DNA of 52,666 nucleotides. Origin: Burkholderiaceae bacterium (GTDB taxonomy: Bacteria; Pseudomonadota; Gammaproteobacteria; Burkholderiales; Rhodocyclaceae). Numbering within the stretch: the first letter of the stretch is position 1; every line of letters starts with the position of its first letter. The notes under the pieces are model-generated. The model was not told the origin of the DNA and did not search any database. It was given only the letters and a program-made list of their open reading frames with translations. The translations under genes were made by a program, and so were the position numbers. Below, one piece after another: positions 7,959 to 16,133 of this stretch. The stretch lies in assembly GCA_021738065.1 (NCBI GenBank), contig JAIPCT010000013.1, forward strand, positions 1-52,666, given 5' to 3'.

Positions 7959-8498
7959 TTATTTCACGTAAATACGGCCAAGCATCGTGTGGTGCCCGAT
8001 GCCGCAGTATTCATTACAGACGATGGCGTACGTGCCAGCCTTGGTCGGCGTCATCTTGACCACATGCTCATAGCCCGGGATGACCTGGATATTGATGTTG
8101 GTCGGCTGCAGCGAGAAGCCGTGGTTGTAATCGACGGCCGACAGATGGATCTTGTAGGTCTTGCCGGCTTCCAGTTCCAGGATCGGGTACCAGGACCAGA
8201 GGCGCGCGAGCAGGAAAGCCTCGTTGTTGGCGTTGGCTTTGGCGACCGGAATCTGCTGCTCGGTCTCGGTGCGAATGGTGTTTTCCTTGACGAAGGCATC
8301 GGTTTTCGCCTGGAACATCTCGGTGGTGGTTCGATACACCTCGTTCGAGAGGTTCTGCTTACCGTAAATGTGCCAATAGAGCATCATGCCGAACATGACC
8401 ATGCCCCAGACAAAAGCGATACCGATCCACGTCCATTCTTGCCCGGAAATCGGTGTTTTCCACCACAACCTATCCGACGGCGGCAGGATTGCGCTCAT
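7959..8498 (-). CDS. haem-copper enzyme subunit II with intact CuA site
   Basis: 179 residues with a single membrane helix (about 24-43), then a periplasmic cupredoxin domain. CuA ligands are complete: H126 (YNHGF), C161, C165, H169 and M172 in CNEYCGIGHHTM. It should take electrons from a soluble cytochrome c or similar donor and pass them to subunit I. The one-helix, short form resembles subunit II of B-family oxidases and of CuA-type NO reductases rather than the two-helix aa3 type. No haem c motif is present. GGGAGAAA precedes the ATG. It lies between the 49-residue protein (28-base gap) and subunit I (13-base gap). Confidence 0.93.
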   Translation of the reverse strand: MSAILPPSDRLWWKTPISGQEWTWIGIAFVWGMVMFGMMLYWHIYGKQNLSNEVYRTTTEMFQAKTDAFVKENTIRTETEQQIPVAKANANNEAFLLARLWSWYPILELEAGKTYKIHLSAVDYNHGFSLQPTNINIQVIPGYEHVVKMTPTKAGTYAIVCNEYCGIGHHTMLGRIYVK

Positions 8499-8526
8499 AT
8501 TATTTCTCCCTGATTGACTGAAATGC

Positions 8527-8676
8527 TTACTTGGCGAGCGGGACGCTCATGATGTCGATCACGCCCCACAAAATGTAAAGAACACCGGGAGAAGCTACTC
8601 CCAGGAACAGGAGCAGGAAGTGGTTGTCCAGCAACTTCTGCATGAATGGAACATCGTCGTCATTGTTATTCGCCAT
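8527..8676 (-). CDS. small one-helix membrane protein, probable accessory subunit of the haem-copper enzyme
   Basis: 49 residues: an acidic N-terminus (MANNNDDDVPF), one hydrophobic helix (about 19-43, LLLFLGVASPGVLYILWG), and a short tail ending VPLAK. It is too short for routine gene calling, but has a plausible ribosome-binding site (GAGGG about eight bases before ATG) and sits as first gene 28 bases ahead of subunit II. Single-helix small subunits are common partners of B-type haem-copper enzymes. The exact family is not recognised. Confidence 0.75.
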   Translation of the reverse strand: MANNNDDDVPFMQKLLDNHFLLLFLGVASPGVLYILWGVIDIMSVPLAK

Positions 8677-8776
8677 GTGTCTGCCCTCTATCGTTGGCGC
8701 CTGCGGCGCGCGGTTGAAACGAACTTCTGGAAACTCTAAACATATGGGGCGCGAGGATAACCCGACTAAGGCTATC

Positions 8777-8788
8777 GATCATTTGATC
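8777..8788. repeat. perfect palindrome upstream of the respiratory operon
   Basis: GATCA-TT-TGATC lies about 100 bases upstream of the first operon start codon. The TTGATC half resembles FNR/Dnr half-sites, but the arrangement is not the standard TTGAT-N4-ATCAA, so the assignment as a regulator site is weak. The rest of the 8677-8894 intergenic region shows no convincing -35/-10 pair; a TATGTT-like -10 candidate (AACATA at about 8739) has no good -35. Confidence 0.25.
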
Positions 8789-8894
8789 CAGAACAAGAAA
8801 GGGCAGCATTACCAAGCATCTTCATGCTGCGCTGCGACAAACTGCCGCAGCGGTTTTCGGTCAGTTTTCTGCCCAAAAACGACTGCGGGACGAT

Positions 8895-9836
8895 TCAGGG
8901 GCCGTCCACGGCTTCCAGCCAGTACGCCAGTCCCTGCGCATTGAGTTCCAGGTCGATGTGCCAGATTTCGAGAATCTCGGCATCGCTCAAGCGGCAGCCG
9001 TGTTGCCGCGCTTCATCGAGCAGCAGTTCTGTCAGTCCATCGCGGATGCGCGCCGTTTTATCTTCGTCGTCGCTGGACGCCAGCGCGATGGCCACATACC
9101 GGTCGAGCAGCGTCAAAACAGCTCGGCCGAGTTCGGCGGGCGGTGCGAGTCGGCTGAAGTGGGTCAGATACACCGCTTCCGGGTCGAAGGCAAGCATGCG
9201 CTCGATGGAACTGCGCATGGCGTCCGGGTCGAACTGGACCGGCGACGACGATGGAAAAATCAGCGGCTTGCCAGCCACGTCCAGCTCGCGATAGGAAATG
9301 CCGAAAGTATCGCCGGTGAAAATGCCTCGAGTCTGACGATCCACGATGGCGATGTGATGGCGGGCGTGGCCCGGCGTATCGATGCACAGCAATTCGCGCG
9401 AGCCGAGCCGCAGCAGCGTGTTGTCGTGAGCTTCGACGATGCGACTGGCGTCGATCGGCAGCAGCTTGCCATACATTCGCCGCGCCCGTTCGCGACCATA
9501 AACGCCTTCGACTCCGGCCATCAGCCGGCTCGGCTCGATCATGTGTCGGGCGCCGCGCGGATGCACCACCAGTTTGGCATTGGGGAAAGCTTCCATCATG
9601 ACCCCGGCGCCGCCGGCATGGTCGAGATGGATATGGGTGAGGATCACGTAGTCCACCGCGTCCGGGCCGAGGCCGCGCGTTTCGAGCGCGGCCAGCGCCT
9701 GCGGCATGACCTCGAAGTTGGCGGTATCGACAAAGGCCGCGCGGCCCTCGCTTTCGACCAGGTGAATCGCCGCCAACAGCGGCCGGACATAGCCTGCATC
9801 AAAGGCATAGATGCCGTTGTGGTAGTCGATCAGCAT
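8895..9836 (-). CDS. metallo-beta-lactamase fold hydrolase
   Basis: 313 residues from ATG 9834-9836. It has the metal motif HIHLDH (H68, H70, D72, H73), the third His in TPGHARHH (H157), the bridging Asp in FTGDTF (D176), and a late His in YLTHFSR. These define a binuclear metal hydrolase of the glyoxalase II/lactonase/phosphodiesterase type. The C-terminal 80 residues are helical and acidic. The substrate cannot be read from sequence. It follows the GMC oxidoreductase by 61 bases in the same direction, so lactone or thioester hydrolysis downstream of an alcohol oxidation is possible. Confidence 0.85.
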   Translation of the reverse strand: MLIDYHNGIYAFDAGYVRPLLAAIHLVESEGRAAFVDTANFEVMPQALAALETRGLGPDAVDYVILTHIHLDHAGGAGVMMEAFPNAKLVVHPRGARHMIEPSRLMAGVEGVYGRERARRMYGKLLPIDASRIVEAHDNTLLRLGSRELLCIDTPGHARHHIAIVDRQTRGIFTGDTFGISYRELDVAGKPLIFPSSSPVQFDPDAMRSSIERMLAFDPEAVYLTHFSRLAPPAELGRAVLTLLDRYVAIALASSDDEDKTARIRDGLTELLLDEARQHGCRLSDAEILEIWHIDLELNAQGLAYWLEAVDGP

Positions 9837-9897
9837 AATCCGGATATCTTCCGGCCTTCTGCTTTGCAGCCGGCATTGCACGATCGTCCGGCGACGC

Positions 9898-11523
9898 TCA
9901 TCGTGCGGCGACCTTCCTCGCAGCGCGAATCAGGGCCGCACCGCGTTCGGCGATCATGATGGTGGGAGAGTTGGTGTTGCCCGAGGTGATGGTCGGCATG
10001 ATCGAGGCGTCGATCACGCGCAGGCGGCTTGTCCCCATGACGCGAAGTTCCGAGTCCGTCACGGCATGCGGATCGGAAGCGGCGCCCATGGCGCAGGTGG
10101 CTACCGGATGGAAGATCGTGGTGCCGATGTCGCCGGCCGCCTGTGCCAGTTCGGCGTCGCTCTGCCATTTGGCGCCGGGCAGGTACTCCTCGGGCGCGTA
10201 GGGGGTGAGCGCGGGCTGCGACAGGATGCGCCGTGTGAGCCTGAGCGAACTGGCCGCGATCAGGCGGTCGCGCTCGGTCGACAAGTAGTTTGGCGCGATC
10301 TGGGGAGCGCTGGCGGGATCGCTGTCCCGAATGCACACAGTGCCGCGCGAAGTCGGCCGCAGATTGCAGACGCTGGCGGTGAAGGCCGGGAAGGGATGCA
10401 GCGGATCACCGAACTTGTCCAGCGACAGGGGTTGCACGTGGTATTCGAGATCGGGCGTCGCCTCTTCGTCGGAGGAGCGGGCAAACAGGCCCATCTGGCT
10501 CGGTGCCATGGTCAAGGGTCCGCTGCGAAACAGTGCGTACTGCAGGCCCATCATGGCCTTGCCCCAGAGGCTGGCGGCCTGCCGGTTGAGTGTTTTGATG
10601 CCGTGAACCTTGAATATCATGCGCAGTTGCAGATGGTCCTGCAGGTTGCCGCCGACGCCCGGCAGTTCGTGTACAGGCACGATGCCGCGCTGCTGCAGGA
10701 CGGCGCCTTTGCCGATGCCGGAACGCTGGAGGATGGCCGGCGAGCCGATCGAGCCGGCGGTGAGCACCGTCTCGATACGTGCCTTGACGCTATGGGCGGT
10801 GTTGCCAAGGCGAAACTCGACCCCTTTTGCCTCGCGGCCTTCGATCAACAGTTTGTCGATCAGAGCGCCGGTGACGACTTTCAGGTTTTTGCGATGCTGC
10901 ACCGGACGCAGAAAGGCCGTCGATGCGCTCCAGCGCACGCCGCGTTTCTGATTGACCTCGAAGCTGCCGACGCCGAGATTGTTGCCGCGGTTGTAGTCGC
11001 GAGACGCGGGGATGCCGGCCTGCTGCGCCGCTTCCGCGAAGCGGTCGAGAATCTGCCAGGACAGGCGCTGCTTTTCGACTCGCCACTCGCCGCCCGTGCC
11101 GTGCATCTCGTCGTCGCCCGCCCAGTGGTCCTCGCTGTTGATGAACGCCGGCAATACGCTGTCCCAGTTCCAGCGCGAATCGCCGGTAATCTGCGCCCAC
11201 TGGTCGTAGTCGCGGGCCTGGCCGCGCAGGTAGAGCATGCCGTTGATCGATGAACTGCCGCCCAGCACCTTGCCGCGGGCGTAGATGATCGAACGGCCAT
11301 TGAGGCCGGCTTCCGGCTCGGTCGTGTAACACCAGTCGGTGCGTGGATTGTTGATGCAGTAAAGGTAGCCGATCGGGATGCGCAGCCAGATCCAGTCGTC
11401 CGGCCCGCCGGCTTCGAGCAGCAGCACGGAAACATCCGGATCCGCCGAGAGGCGGTTGGCCAGTACGCAGCCTGCGGTACCGCCGCCGGCGATGACGTAG
11501 TCGAACTCGCCAAAATCTTTCAA
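9898..11523 (-). CDS. GMC family FAD-dependent alcohol/choline dehydrogenase
   Basis: 541 residues. The N-terminal Rossmann motif FDYVIAGGGTAGCVLANRL, then VLLLEAGG, the GMC signature GKVLGGSSSINGMLYLRG, and a C-terminal catalytic region ending in DASIMPTITSGNTNSPTIM identify a glucose-methanol-choline oxidoreductase, closest in look to choline or long-chain/polyethylene-glycol alcohol dehydrogenases. The start is TTG (11521-11523), immediately preceded by an in-frame TAA; no ATG or GTG exists before the dinucleotide-binding motif, so TTG initiation is effectively forced. GGTGAAAG upstream may serve as the ribosome-binding site. It lies downstream of mmsA, separated by the inverted-repeat element. 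Confidence 0.9.
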   Translation of the reverse strand: MKDFGEFDYVIAGGGTAGCVLANRLSADPDVSVLLLEAGGPDDWIWLRIPIGYLYCINNPRTDWCYTTEPEAGLNGRSIIYARGKVLGGSSSINGMLYLRGQARDYDQWAQITGDSRWNWDSVLPAFINSEDHWAGDDEMHGTGGEWRVEKQRLSWQILDRFAEAAQQAGIPASRDYNRGNNLGVGSFEVNQKRGVRWSASTAFLRPVQHRKNLKVVTGALIDKLLIEGREAKGVEFRLGNTAHSVKARIETVLTAGSIGSPAILQRSGIGKGAVLQQRGIVPVHELPGVGGNLQDHLQLRMIFKVHGIKTLNRQAASLWGKAMMGLQYALFRSGPLTMAPSQMGLFARSSDEEATPDLEYHVQPLSLDKFGDPLHPFPAFTASVCNLRPTSRGTVCIRDSDPASAPQIAPNYLSTERDRLIAASSLRLTRRILSQPALTPYAPEEYLPGAKWQSDAELAQAAGDIGTTIFHPVATCAMGAASDPHAVTDSELRVMGTSRLRVIDASIMPTITSGNTNSPTIMIAERGAALIRAARKVAAR

Positions 11524-11536
11524 TTAAAAGCTTTCA

Positions 11537-11610
11537 CCACAGAGACACAGAGAAAAGCAAATACCTTCTGTTTTTGCATCACGCCTTTGTCTTTCTCTGT
11601 GCCTCTGTGG
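11537..11610. repeat. long inverted repeat built of CAC-RG units (family A)
   Basis: CCACAGAGACACAGAGAAA (from 11537) is matched, with one mismatch, by its inverse complement at 11591-11610 (CTTTCTCTGTGCCTCTGTGG), enclosing a 34-base spacer. It fills the gap between mmsA and the GMC gene and would form a long stem in the mRNA. The arm is itself a short tandem of CACAGAGA. A second element of the same design but different sequence lies at 20360-20448. It looks like a dispersed intergenic hairpin family. Confidence 0.8.
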
Positions 11611-11619
11611 TTCACGGGT

Positions 11620-13137
11620 TTACTTATTCACCGGCATGACGAACTCGGGCCCCTTGGATTCCGATCCGGGCCAGCGCTGCATGATGCTCTTGTAGCGGGT
11701 GTAGAAGCGCACACCTTCCTCGCCGTAGATGTGGTGGTCGCCGAACAGGCTGGCTTTCCAGCCGCCGAAGGAATGCCAGGCCATGGGCACCGGAATCGGC
11801 ACGTTGATGCCGACCATGCCGACTTCGATCTTTTTCACAAAGGCCTGCGCCGTGCCGCCGTCGCGGGTGAAGCAGGCGACGCCATTGGCGAAGCTGTTGC
11901 GATTGATCAGTTCAACCGCCTCGGCGAATGTCGCCACGCGCACCACGCACAGTACCGGGCCGAAGATCTCGTCGCGATAGATGCTCATGTTCGGCGAGAC
12001 ATAGTCAAACAGCGTCGGATTGAGGAAAAAGCCCTTGGCCAGTTCGCCACTGAGATTCTCGCGGCCATCCAATACCAGCGTCGCGCCTTCCTTGACCCCG
12101 GCGGCGATGTAGCCGGCCACCTTGTCGCGATGGACGGCGGTGACCAGTGGCCCCATGTCCACATTCGCCGTGTCGCCAGCGCCGACTTTCAGCGTGCGAG
12201 CGCGTTGAACAACGCGGGCGACGAGTTCATCAGCGCAGGCGCCGACCGCCACCGCCACCGAGATGGCCATGCAGCGCTCGCCCGCCGAGCCGTAGGCGGC
12301 GCCGATCAATGCGTCGGCGGCGCCGTCGAGATCGGCATCGGGCATTACCACCATGTGGTTCTTCGCCCCGCCCAGCGCCTGCACCCGCTTGCCGTGACTG
12401 ATGCCGGTCTGCTGAATGTATTGCGCGATCGGCGTCGAGCCGACGAAGGACACGGCTTGCACATCGGGGTGTTCGAGCAGGGCATCAACCGCTTCCTTGT
12501 CGCCCTGTACTACGCTGAAAGCCCCGGCCGGCAAGCCGGCTTCGTGCAGCAGTTCGGCGGCAAACAGCGAGGGCGACGGATCGCGTTCGGAGGGCTTGAG
12601 CACGAAGGTATTGCCGCAGGCCAGTGCCATCGGCGCCATCCACATCGGCACCATGAAAGGAAAATTGAAAGGTGTGATGCCGGCAGCGACTCCGAGCGGC
12701 ATGCGCTGGCTCCAGTGGTCGATGCCGCCACCGATGCCATGCGAATGCTGGCCCTTGAGCAGTTGCGGAATGCCGCAGGCGAACTCGATGACTTCCAGGC
12801 CGCGCTGCACTTCACCCAGGGCATCGGGCAAGGTCTTGCCGTGCTCGGCGCTGAGCAGGCGGGCGATATCGTTCGAGTATTGCTCGACCAGATCACGGAA
12901 CTTGAACATTACCCGCGCCCGCCGTTGCGGCGCTGCGTCGCCCCAATCCGTGAATGCTGCGTGTGCTACGGCCACGGCACGATCGACATCGGCGCGGGTT
13001 GCCAGCGAAACTCGCCGTGCGACGCTGCCCTGCGCCGGATTGAATACATCGCCGCGGCGCTCGCCGCTGCCCGCGTCGGCCTTGCCGTTGATCCAGTGCC
13101 CGACAAGATCGGCCGCGTTGATGAAATTCAGACTCAT
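11620..13137 (-). CDS. mmsA: CoA-acylating methylmalonate-semialdehyde dehydrogenase
   Basis: 505 residues from ATG 13135-13137, with GAGGT upstream. An aldehyde dehydrogenase superfamily member of the MMSDH type, giving propionyl-CoA or acetyl-CoA from methylmalonate or malonate semialdehyde in valine, inositol or beta-alanine breakdown. Visible motifs: [13 protein letters not shown] (159-168 region), [18 protein letters not shown], and catalytic C289 in GERCMA. Usual family length is about 500. A 13-codon extension upstream is unsupported. No other valine-pathway gene is adjacent, so the substrate in vivo is uncertain. A promoter-like element lies 33 bases upstream. Confidence 0.93.
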   Translation of the reverse strand: MSLNFINAADLVGHWINGKADAGSGERRGDVFNPAQGSVARRVSLATRADVDRAVAVAHAAFTDWGDAAPQRRARVMFKFRDLVEQYSNDIARLLSAEHGKTLPDALGEVQRGLEVIEFACGIPQLLKGQHSHGIGGGIDHWSQRMPLGVAAGITPFNFPFMVPMWMAPMALACGNTFVLKPSERDPSPSLFAAELLHEAGLPAGAFSVVQGDKEAVDALLEHPDVQAVSFVGSTPIAQYIQQTGISHGKRVQALGGAKNHMVVMPDADLDGAADALIGAAYGSAGERCMAISVAVAVGACADELVARVVQRARTLKVGAGDTANVDMGPLVTAVHRDKVAGYIAAGVKEGATLVLDGRENLSGELAKGFFLNPTLFDYVSPNMSIYRDEIFGPVLCVVRVATFAEAVELINRNSFANGVACFTRDGGTAQAFVKKIEVGMVGINVPIPVPMAWHSFGGWKASLFGDHHIYGEEGVRFYTRYKSIMQRWPGSESKGPEFVMPVNK

Positions 13138-13169
13138 GATTACCTCGGAAAGCCTCGATAGAGACTTGC

Positions 13170-13198
13170 ATTCCAACGTGACCGCGTCTTGAAGTCAA
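13170..13198 (-). promoter_or_regulatory. sigma70-like promoter for mmsA
   Basis: On the minus strand TTGACT (13193-13198) and TGGAAT (13170-13175) are separated by 17 bases. The -35 is strong, the -10 matches four of six. The -35 lies inside an inverted repeat, GTCAAGC-N16-GCTTGAC (13194-13223), which could be a repressor or activator site. Confidence 0.5.
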
Positions 13199-13271
13199 GC
13201 GCGCAGCGCGGCCGAAGCTTGACGTGACACGACCCATTCAAGGCAGCAGGGAAGATTTCCCGCGCAATTCG

Positions 13272-13300
13272 TTGCGCGTCACTCGCGCCTGTGGCACAAT
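13272..13300 (+). promoter_or_regulatory. promoter of the tRNA-Asp gene
   Basis: TTGCGC (13272-13277), a 17-base spacer and CACAAT (13295-13300) place the start at about 13307, ten bases before the tRNA. The GCGCGCC just after the -10 is the kind of GC-rich discriminator found at stringently controlled stable-RNA promoters. Confidence 0.6.
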
Positions 13301-13316
13301 GCGCGCCTTCCAACGC

Positions 13317-13393
13317 GGAGTGGTAGTTCAGTTGGTTAGAATACCGGCCTGTCACGCCGGGGGTCGCGGGTTCGAGTCCCGTCCACTCCGCCA
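13317..13393 (+). tRNA. tRNA-Asp (anticodon GTC)
   Basis: 77 bases with the acceptor stem GGAGTGG/CCACTCC, discriminator G and encoded CCA. The D-loop is GTTCAGTTGGTTAGAA, the anticodon stem-loop CCGGCCTGTCACGCCGG with GTC, and the T-loop GGGTTCGAGTCCC. It is very like the Escherichia coli tRNA-Asp. No integrase or duplicated tRNA 3' end is visible nearby, so it does not appear to be used as an attachment site here. Confidence 0.98.
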
Positions 13394-13403
13394 AGCTTTC
13401 AGC

Positions 13404-13429
13404 AAAAACGCCCCTTTCGGGGCGTTTTT
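13404..13429. terminator. bidirectional intrinsic terminator
   Basis: AAAACGCCCC-TTTC-GGGGCGTTTTT forms a perfect stem with a T-run on the plus side and an A-run on the minus side. It ends the tRNA-Asp transcript and can also stop minus-strand transcription from the M23 peptidase gene. Confidence 0.9.
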
Positions 13430-13554
13430 GTTTTTAGGGTAGTTGCAGCAAAACGCCGCCGTATCGCCAGCGCCGAGTTTTGGGCCAAACAGTGGCTTGA
13501 GCATGCGCAAGCCGATCCAAAGACATCCTGGGCGTCAGGATTGGTCGGCGGTTT

Positions 13555-14361
13555 TCAACCCGGCTTTTCGGCGCAGAACACGGGCCAGACCACCTTGCTG
13601 CCCGCCGGGTGTATCCGGCTGTCACGGCCGACTATCGCGACTGGCAAGCGTTTGCGGGCGTCCGGCAGTTCCGCAGCCTGATCAAACTTCGAGTCGGCGG
13701 GCATGAAGAGCAGCATGGGGTCGGAAAGCTTGCCATCCTTGGGCGATACGGTCGACTTTCCCTCGCCTCCGAGTATGAATTCGGGACCGGGCGCCACATG
13801 CAGGCTCATGTGAAGATGCGGGTAGCCTTGCGGGCCGAATGCCGGCCCCACGGTTCCGGTGAGCCCGGAGCGGGCCACCAGTTGCCCGACAGCGATTTGA
13901 TCGCCGACGTTGATGCTGGGCAGTTCAATCAAGTGTTGATACTTGGTGAAACTCCAGAAAGGCAGTCCGGTATCTGCGGGCGCATGCAGCAACCACAAGT
14001 AAAAACCTTCCAGATTGCCGCCTTCGCCCTTGGCAATGACTTTGCCCGCGGCGACGGCCAGTAACGGGCTCCCATCATTCAGGCTGATATCCAGGCCGCC
14101 ATGCAGGCCGCTGTTTCTATCCTGGCGGCGGACACTGCCATCAAATCGATAGGGCGATCCATAGGGTGAGGCAATCGGGTCGCAACTGAACTTTTCCGGA
14201 AAAATTGGCGCCAGCCCGGTGGCTTTGACGTCGTATTCTTTGCGCTCGACTACGCGCTCCTGCATCTCGCCCATGCGCTTGCCACGCTTCTGCGCCTGAC
14301 TGGGCGACGCCATGATTGCGACCAGAAGCGCAATCACCAGTGACATCAATGGTTTTATCAT
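13555..14361 (-). CDS. secreted M23 family metallopeptidase
   Basis: 268 residues from ATG 14359-14361, with GGGGAG nine bases upstream. A signal peptide (MIKPLMSLVIALLVAIMA, cleavage near SQA-Q) is followed by a basic linker and an M23/LysM-less peptidase domain. Zinc-site motifs are HGGLD (H and D ligands) and HLHMSLH (HxH) in the expected order and spacing, with a glycine-rich GDQIAVGQLVARSG strand between. Such enzymes cut peptidoglycan peptide bridges in the periplasm. It stands alone, divergent from the next plus-strand gene. Confidence 0.85.
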   Translation of the reverse strand: MIKPLMSLVIALLVAIMASPSQAQKRGKRMGEMQERVVERKEYDVKATGLAPIFPEKFSCDPIASPYGSPYRFDGSVRRQDRNSGLHGGLDISLNDGSPLLAVAAGKVIAKGEGGNLEGFYLWLLHAPADTGLPFWSFTKYQHLIELPSINVGDQIAVGQLVARSGLTGTVGPAFGPQGYPHLHMSLHVAPGPEFILGGEGKSTVSPKDGKLSDPMLLFMPADSKFDQAAELPDARKRLPVAIVGRDSRIHPAGSKVVWPVFCAEKPG

Positions 14362-14567
14362 GCCAATACTCCCCATTCTGATTGCCGGGCGTCCTGGATC
14401 GCGCAATCGAGATTTGCGCTTTCCGCTTCAAATACGTTGGACTTTTTGCCGGTTCAGCCCGAGACGCGAAATCGTATCATTCGAAGATGCATTTTGGCGC
14501 GTGTGTTGTGGGCTCGGAGGGGTTCGATGCAAGCCCGGGTTATGATTCGCTGCACAGCTTTCACAGG

Positions 14568-16133
14568 ATGGTTTTGTTGAAAATATCTCTCGTAGAACCC
14601 GGCACCGTCGGTCCTTGCCCGGTGGCTCCGGACGCCTTGCAGGGCATCAAGCGTCAGCAGACCAATCCCGCACGCTGGAAGGGCGCGGGCTGGCAGGCCT
14701 TCGTTTCCGCCCTGGACGCGGCCGGGATGGAACTTGTCGAAGGCGCGGCGGCCTGCGGCGTGTATGCCACCGATGCCGGCGGCACTGCCTACGGATTGCC
14801 GCATGGCGTGGTGGTCGCGCGTAGTGCCGGGCAAATCGCTTCCCTGCTCAAGGCGGCCCAGACACATCGCGTGCCGGTCACGGTGCGCGGCGGTGGCCTG
14901 ACCACCGAAGGTGAATCGGTGGCCTTTGGCGGCGTCCTGCTCGACATGAGCGGCATGAGCCGGGTGCTGCACATCGACGCGAAGGCGCTCACCGTGCGCG
15001 TCGAGGGCGGCATCTTCTGGCACAGCCTGGCCGAGGAACTGCGCCGCGAAGATCTCGACTACCTTTCCGCGCCGCTGAACCTGACATCCTCGGTGGGCGG
15101 CACGCTGGGCGTGGGCGGCATCGATGTCAATTCGGCGCGCCTCGGTTGCAGCGCCGACCAGGCGATCGCCTTGCAGGTGGTGACGCCGACCGGCGAGATC
15201 GTTGAATGTTCGGACAGCCAGAATCAGGAACTGTTCCAGCGCGTGATACTCGGCTACGGCCAGTTCGGCGTCATCACCGAGGCCACTTTGCGCGTACGGC
15301 CCTACACGCCGCTGTCCATGCACTATTTTTACTATTCTTCGCTGGCAACGGCCATCGAGGATTTGCAGATGCTCGATCGCAACGATGCCAGCGATTACTC
15401 GGGCATCCTCACCATCATGGATTGCGCGGTGAATCTTCTGGTGGCCTTCGATTCGGACGAGCGTGAGGCGGCATTCAAGGCCAACTGGGAATCGCGGCTG
15501 CGCGGTTATGGTGAGTTCGGCTTTGCCCTGTGCATGCTCGGTCACTATGCGCTGCGACCGTGGAAGCTGACGGAAGCGCTATATCTGTTGCAGCGCAAGC
15601 GCGAGGTGTTTCCCGAGTTTCGCCGCGCCGAGTACATGCGCCAAGGCAAGATGCACGACCGCACGGTGGTGTTCTCGCGCGCGGTGTGGAAGCACTGGGG
15701 TTCGAGGCAGATGGTGATTCCCGATCTGGCGACTTCGGCCGACAAGTTCGTGGCAGCCGTCGAGCGCGGCAACGCGGTGTGCCGCAAGTATTTTCCGCGC
15801 TACACACTGTATTGCGTTGGTATCAAACTGCGGCCCGAGCACCAGGCGCACTATGAGATGTCCTGCGTGCCACCCGATGCGACGGGCTGGGCCTACGGCT
15901 GCGAGTTCGAGCCGATCATCGACGGCGAGGTGTATAGCCGCGATCATTTCCAGGCCTTCAAGAACGCGATCTACGACATCGGCGTCGACATGGGTGCCAG
16001 CTATTACCGCTTCGGCGGCATGATGAAGGGTTACATCCGCCGCGTGTTTGGCGACGCGCTGGTGGATAAGCATCTGGCGCTGAAGCGCAAGGCCGATCCG
16101 GCCATGATTCTCAACCGCGACGTGATTTTCTGA
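14568..16133 (+). CDS. FAD-binding (type 4) oxidoreductase
   Basis: About 521 residues. The N-terminal PCMH/FAD_binding_4 fold shows VTVRGGGLTTEGES (a position where covalently flavinylated relatives have His; here Leu, so FAD is probably non-covalent), GGVLLDMSGMSRV, and TSSVGGTLGVGGIDVNSARLGCSAD. The C-terminal half is a cytokinin/alditol oxidase-like cap with WKHWGSRQM and NRDVIF at the end. Start: ATG 14568-14570 or the nearby TTG codons, which have the better-placed AGGATGG. Its stop overlaps the next start (TGATG), so the FeS protein is the likely electron acceptor, as in glycolate oxidase or D-lactate dehydrogenase systems. The substrate is unknown. A TATGAT at 14541 could be its -10 but has no clear -35. 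Confidence 0.82.
   Translation: MVLLKISLVEPGTVGPCPVAPDALQGIKRQQTNPARWKGAGWQAFVSALDAAGMELVEGAAACGVYATDAGGTAYGLPHGVVVARSAGQIASLLKAAQTHRVPVTVRGGGLTTEGESVAFGGVLLDMSGMSRVLHIDAKALTVRVEGGIFWHSLAEELRREDLDYLSAPLNLTSSVGGTLGVGGIDVNSARLGCSADQAIALQVVTPTGEIVECSDSQNQELFQRVILGYGQFGVITEATLRVRPYTPLSMHYFYYSSLATAIEDLQMLDRNDASDYSGILTIMDCAVNLLVAFDSDEREAAFKANWESRLRGYGEFGFALCMLGHYALRPWKLTEALYLLQRKREVFPEFRRAEYMRQGKMHDRTVVFSRAVWKHWGSRQMVIPDLATSADKFVAAVERGNAVCRKYFPRYTLYCVGIKLRPEHQAHYEMSCVPPDATGWAYGCEFEPIIDGEVYSRDHFQAFKNAIYDIGVDMGASYYRFGGMMKGYIRRVFGDALVDKHLALKRKADPAMILNRDVIF

Noticed and set aside
11537..11610. CRISPR or insertion-sequence end
   Set aside because: Only one pair of inverse arms exists, without spaced direct repeats, transposase or target duplication. 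It fits a dispersed palindromic repeat.
13317..13393. tRNA-Asp as an integration site of a genomic island
   Set aside because: No integrase, no repeated tRNA 3' end and no change in gene style is seen on either side.
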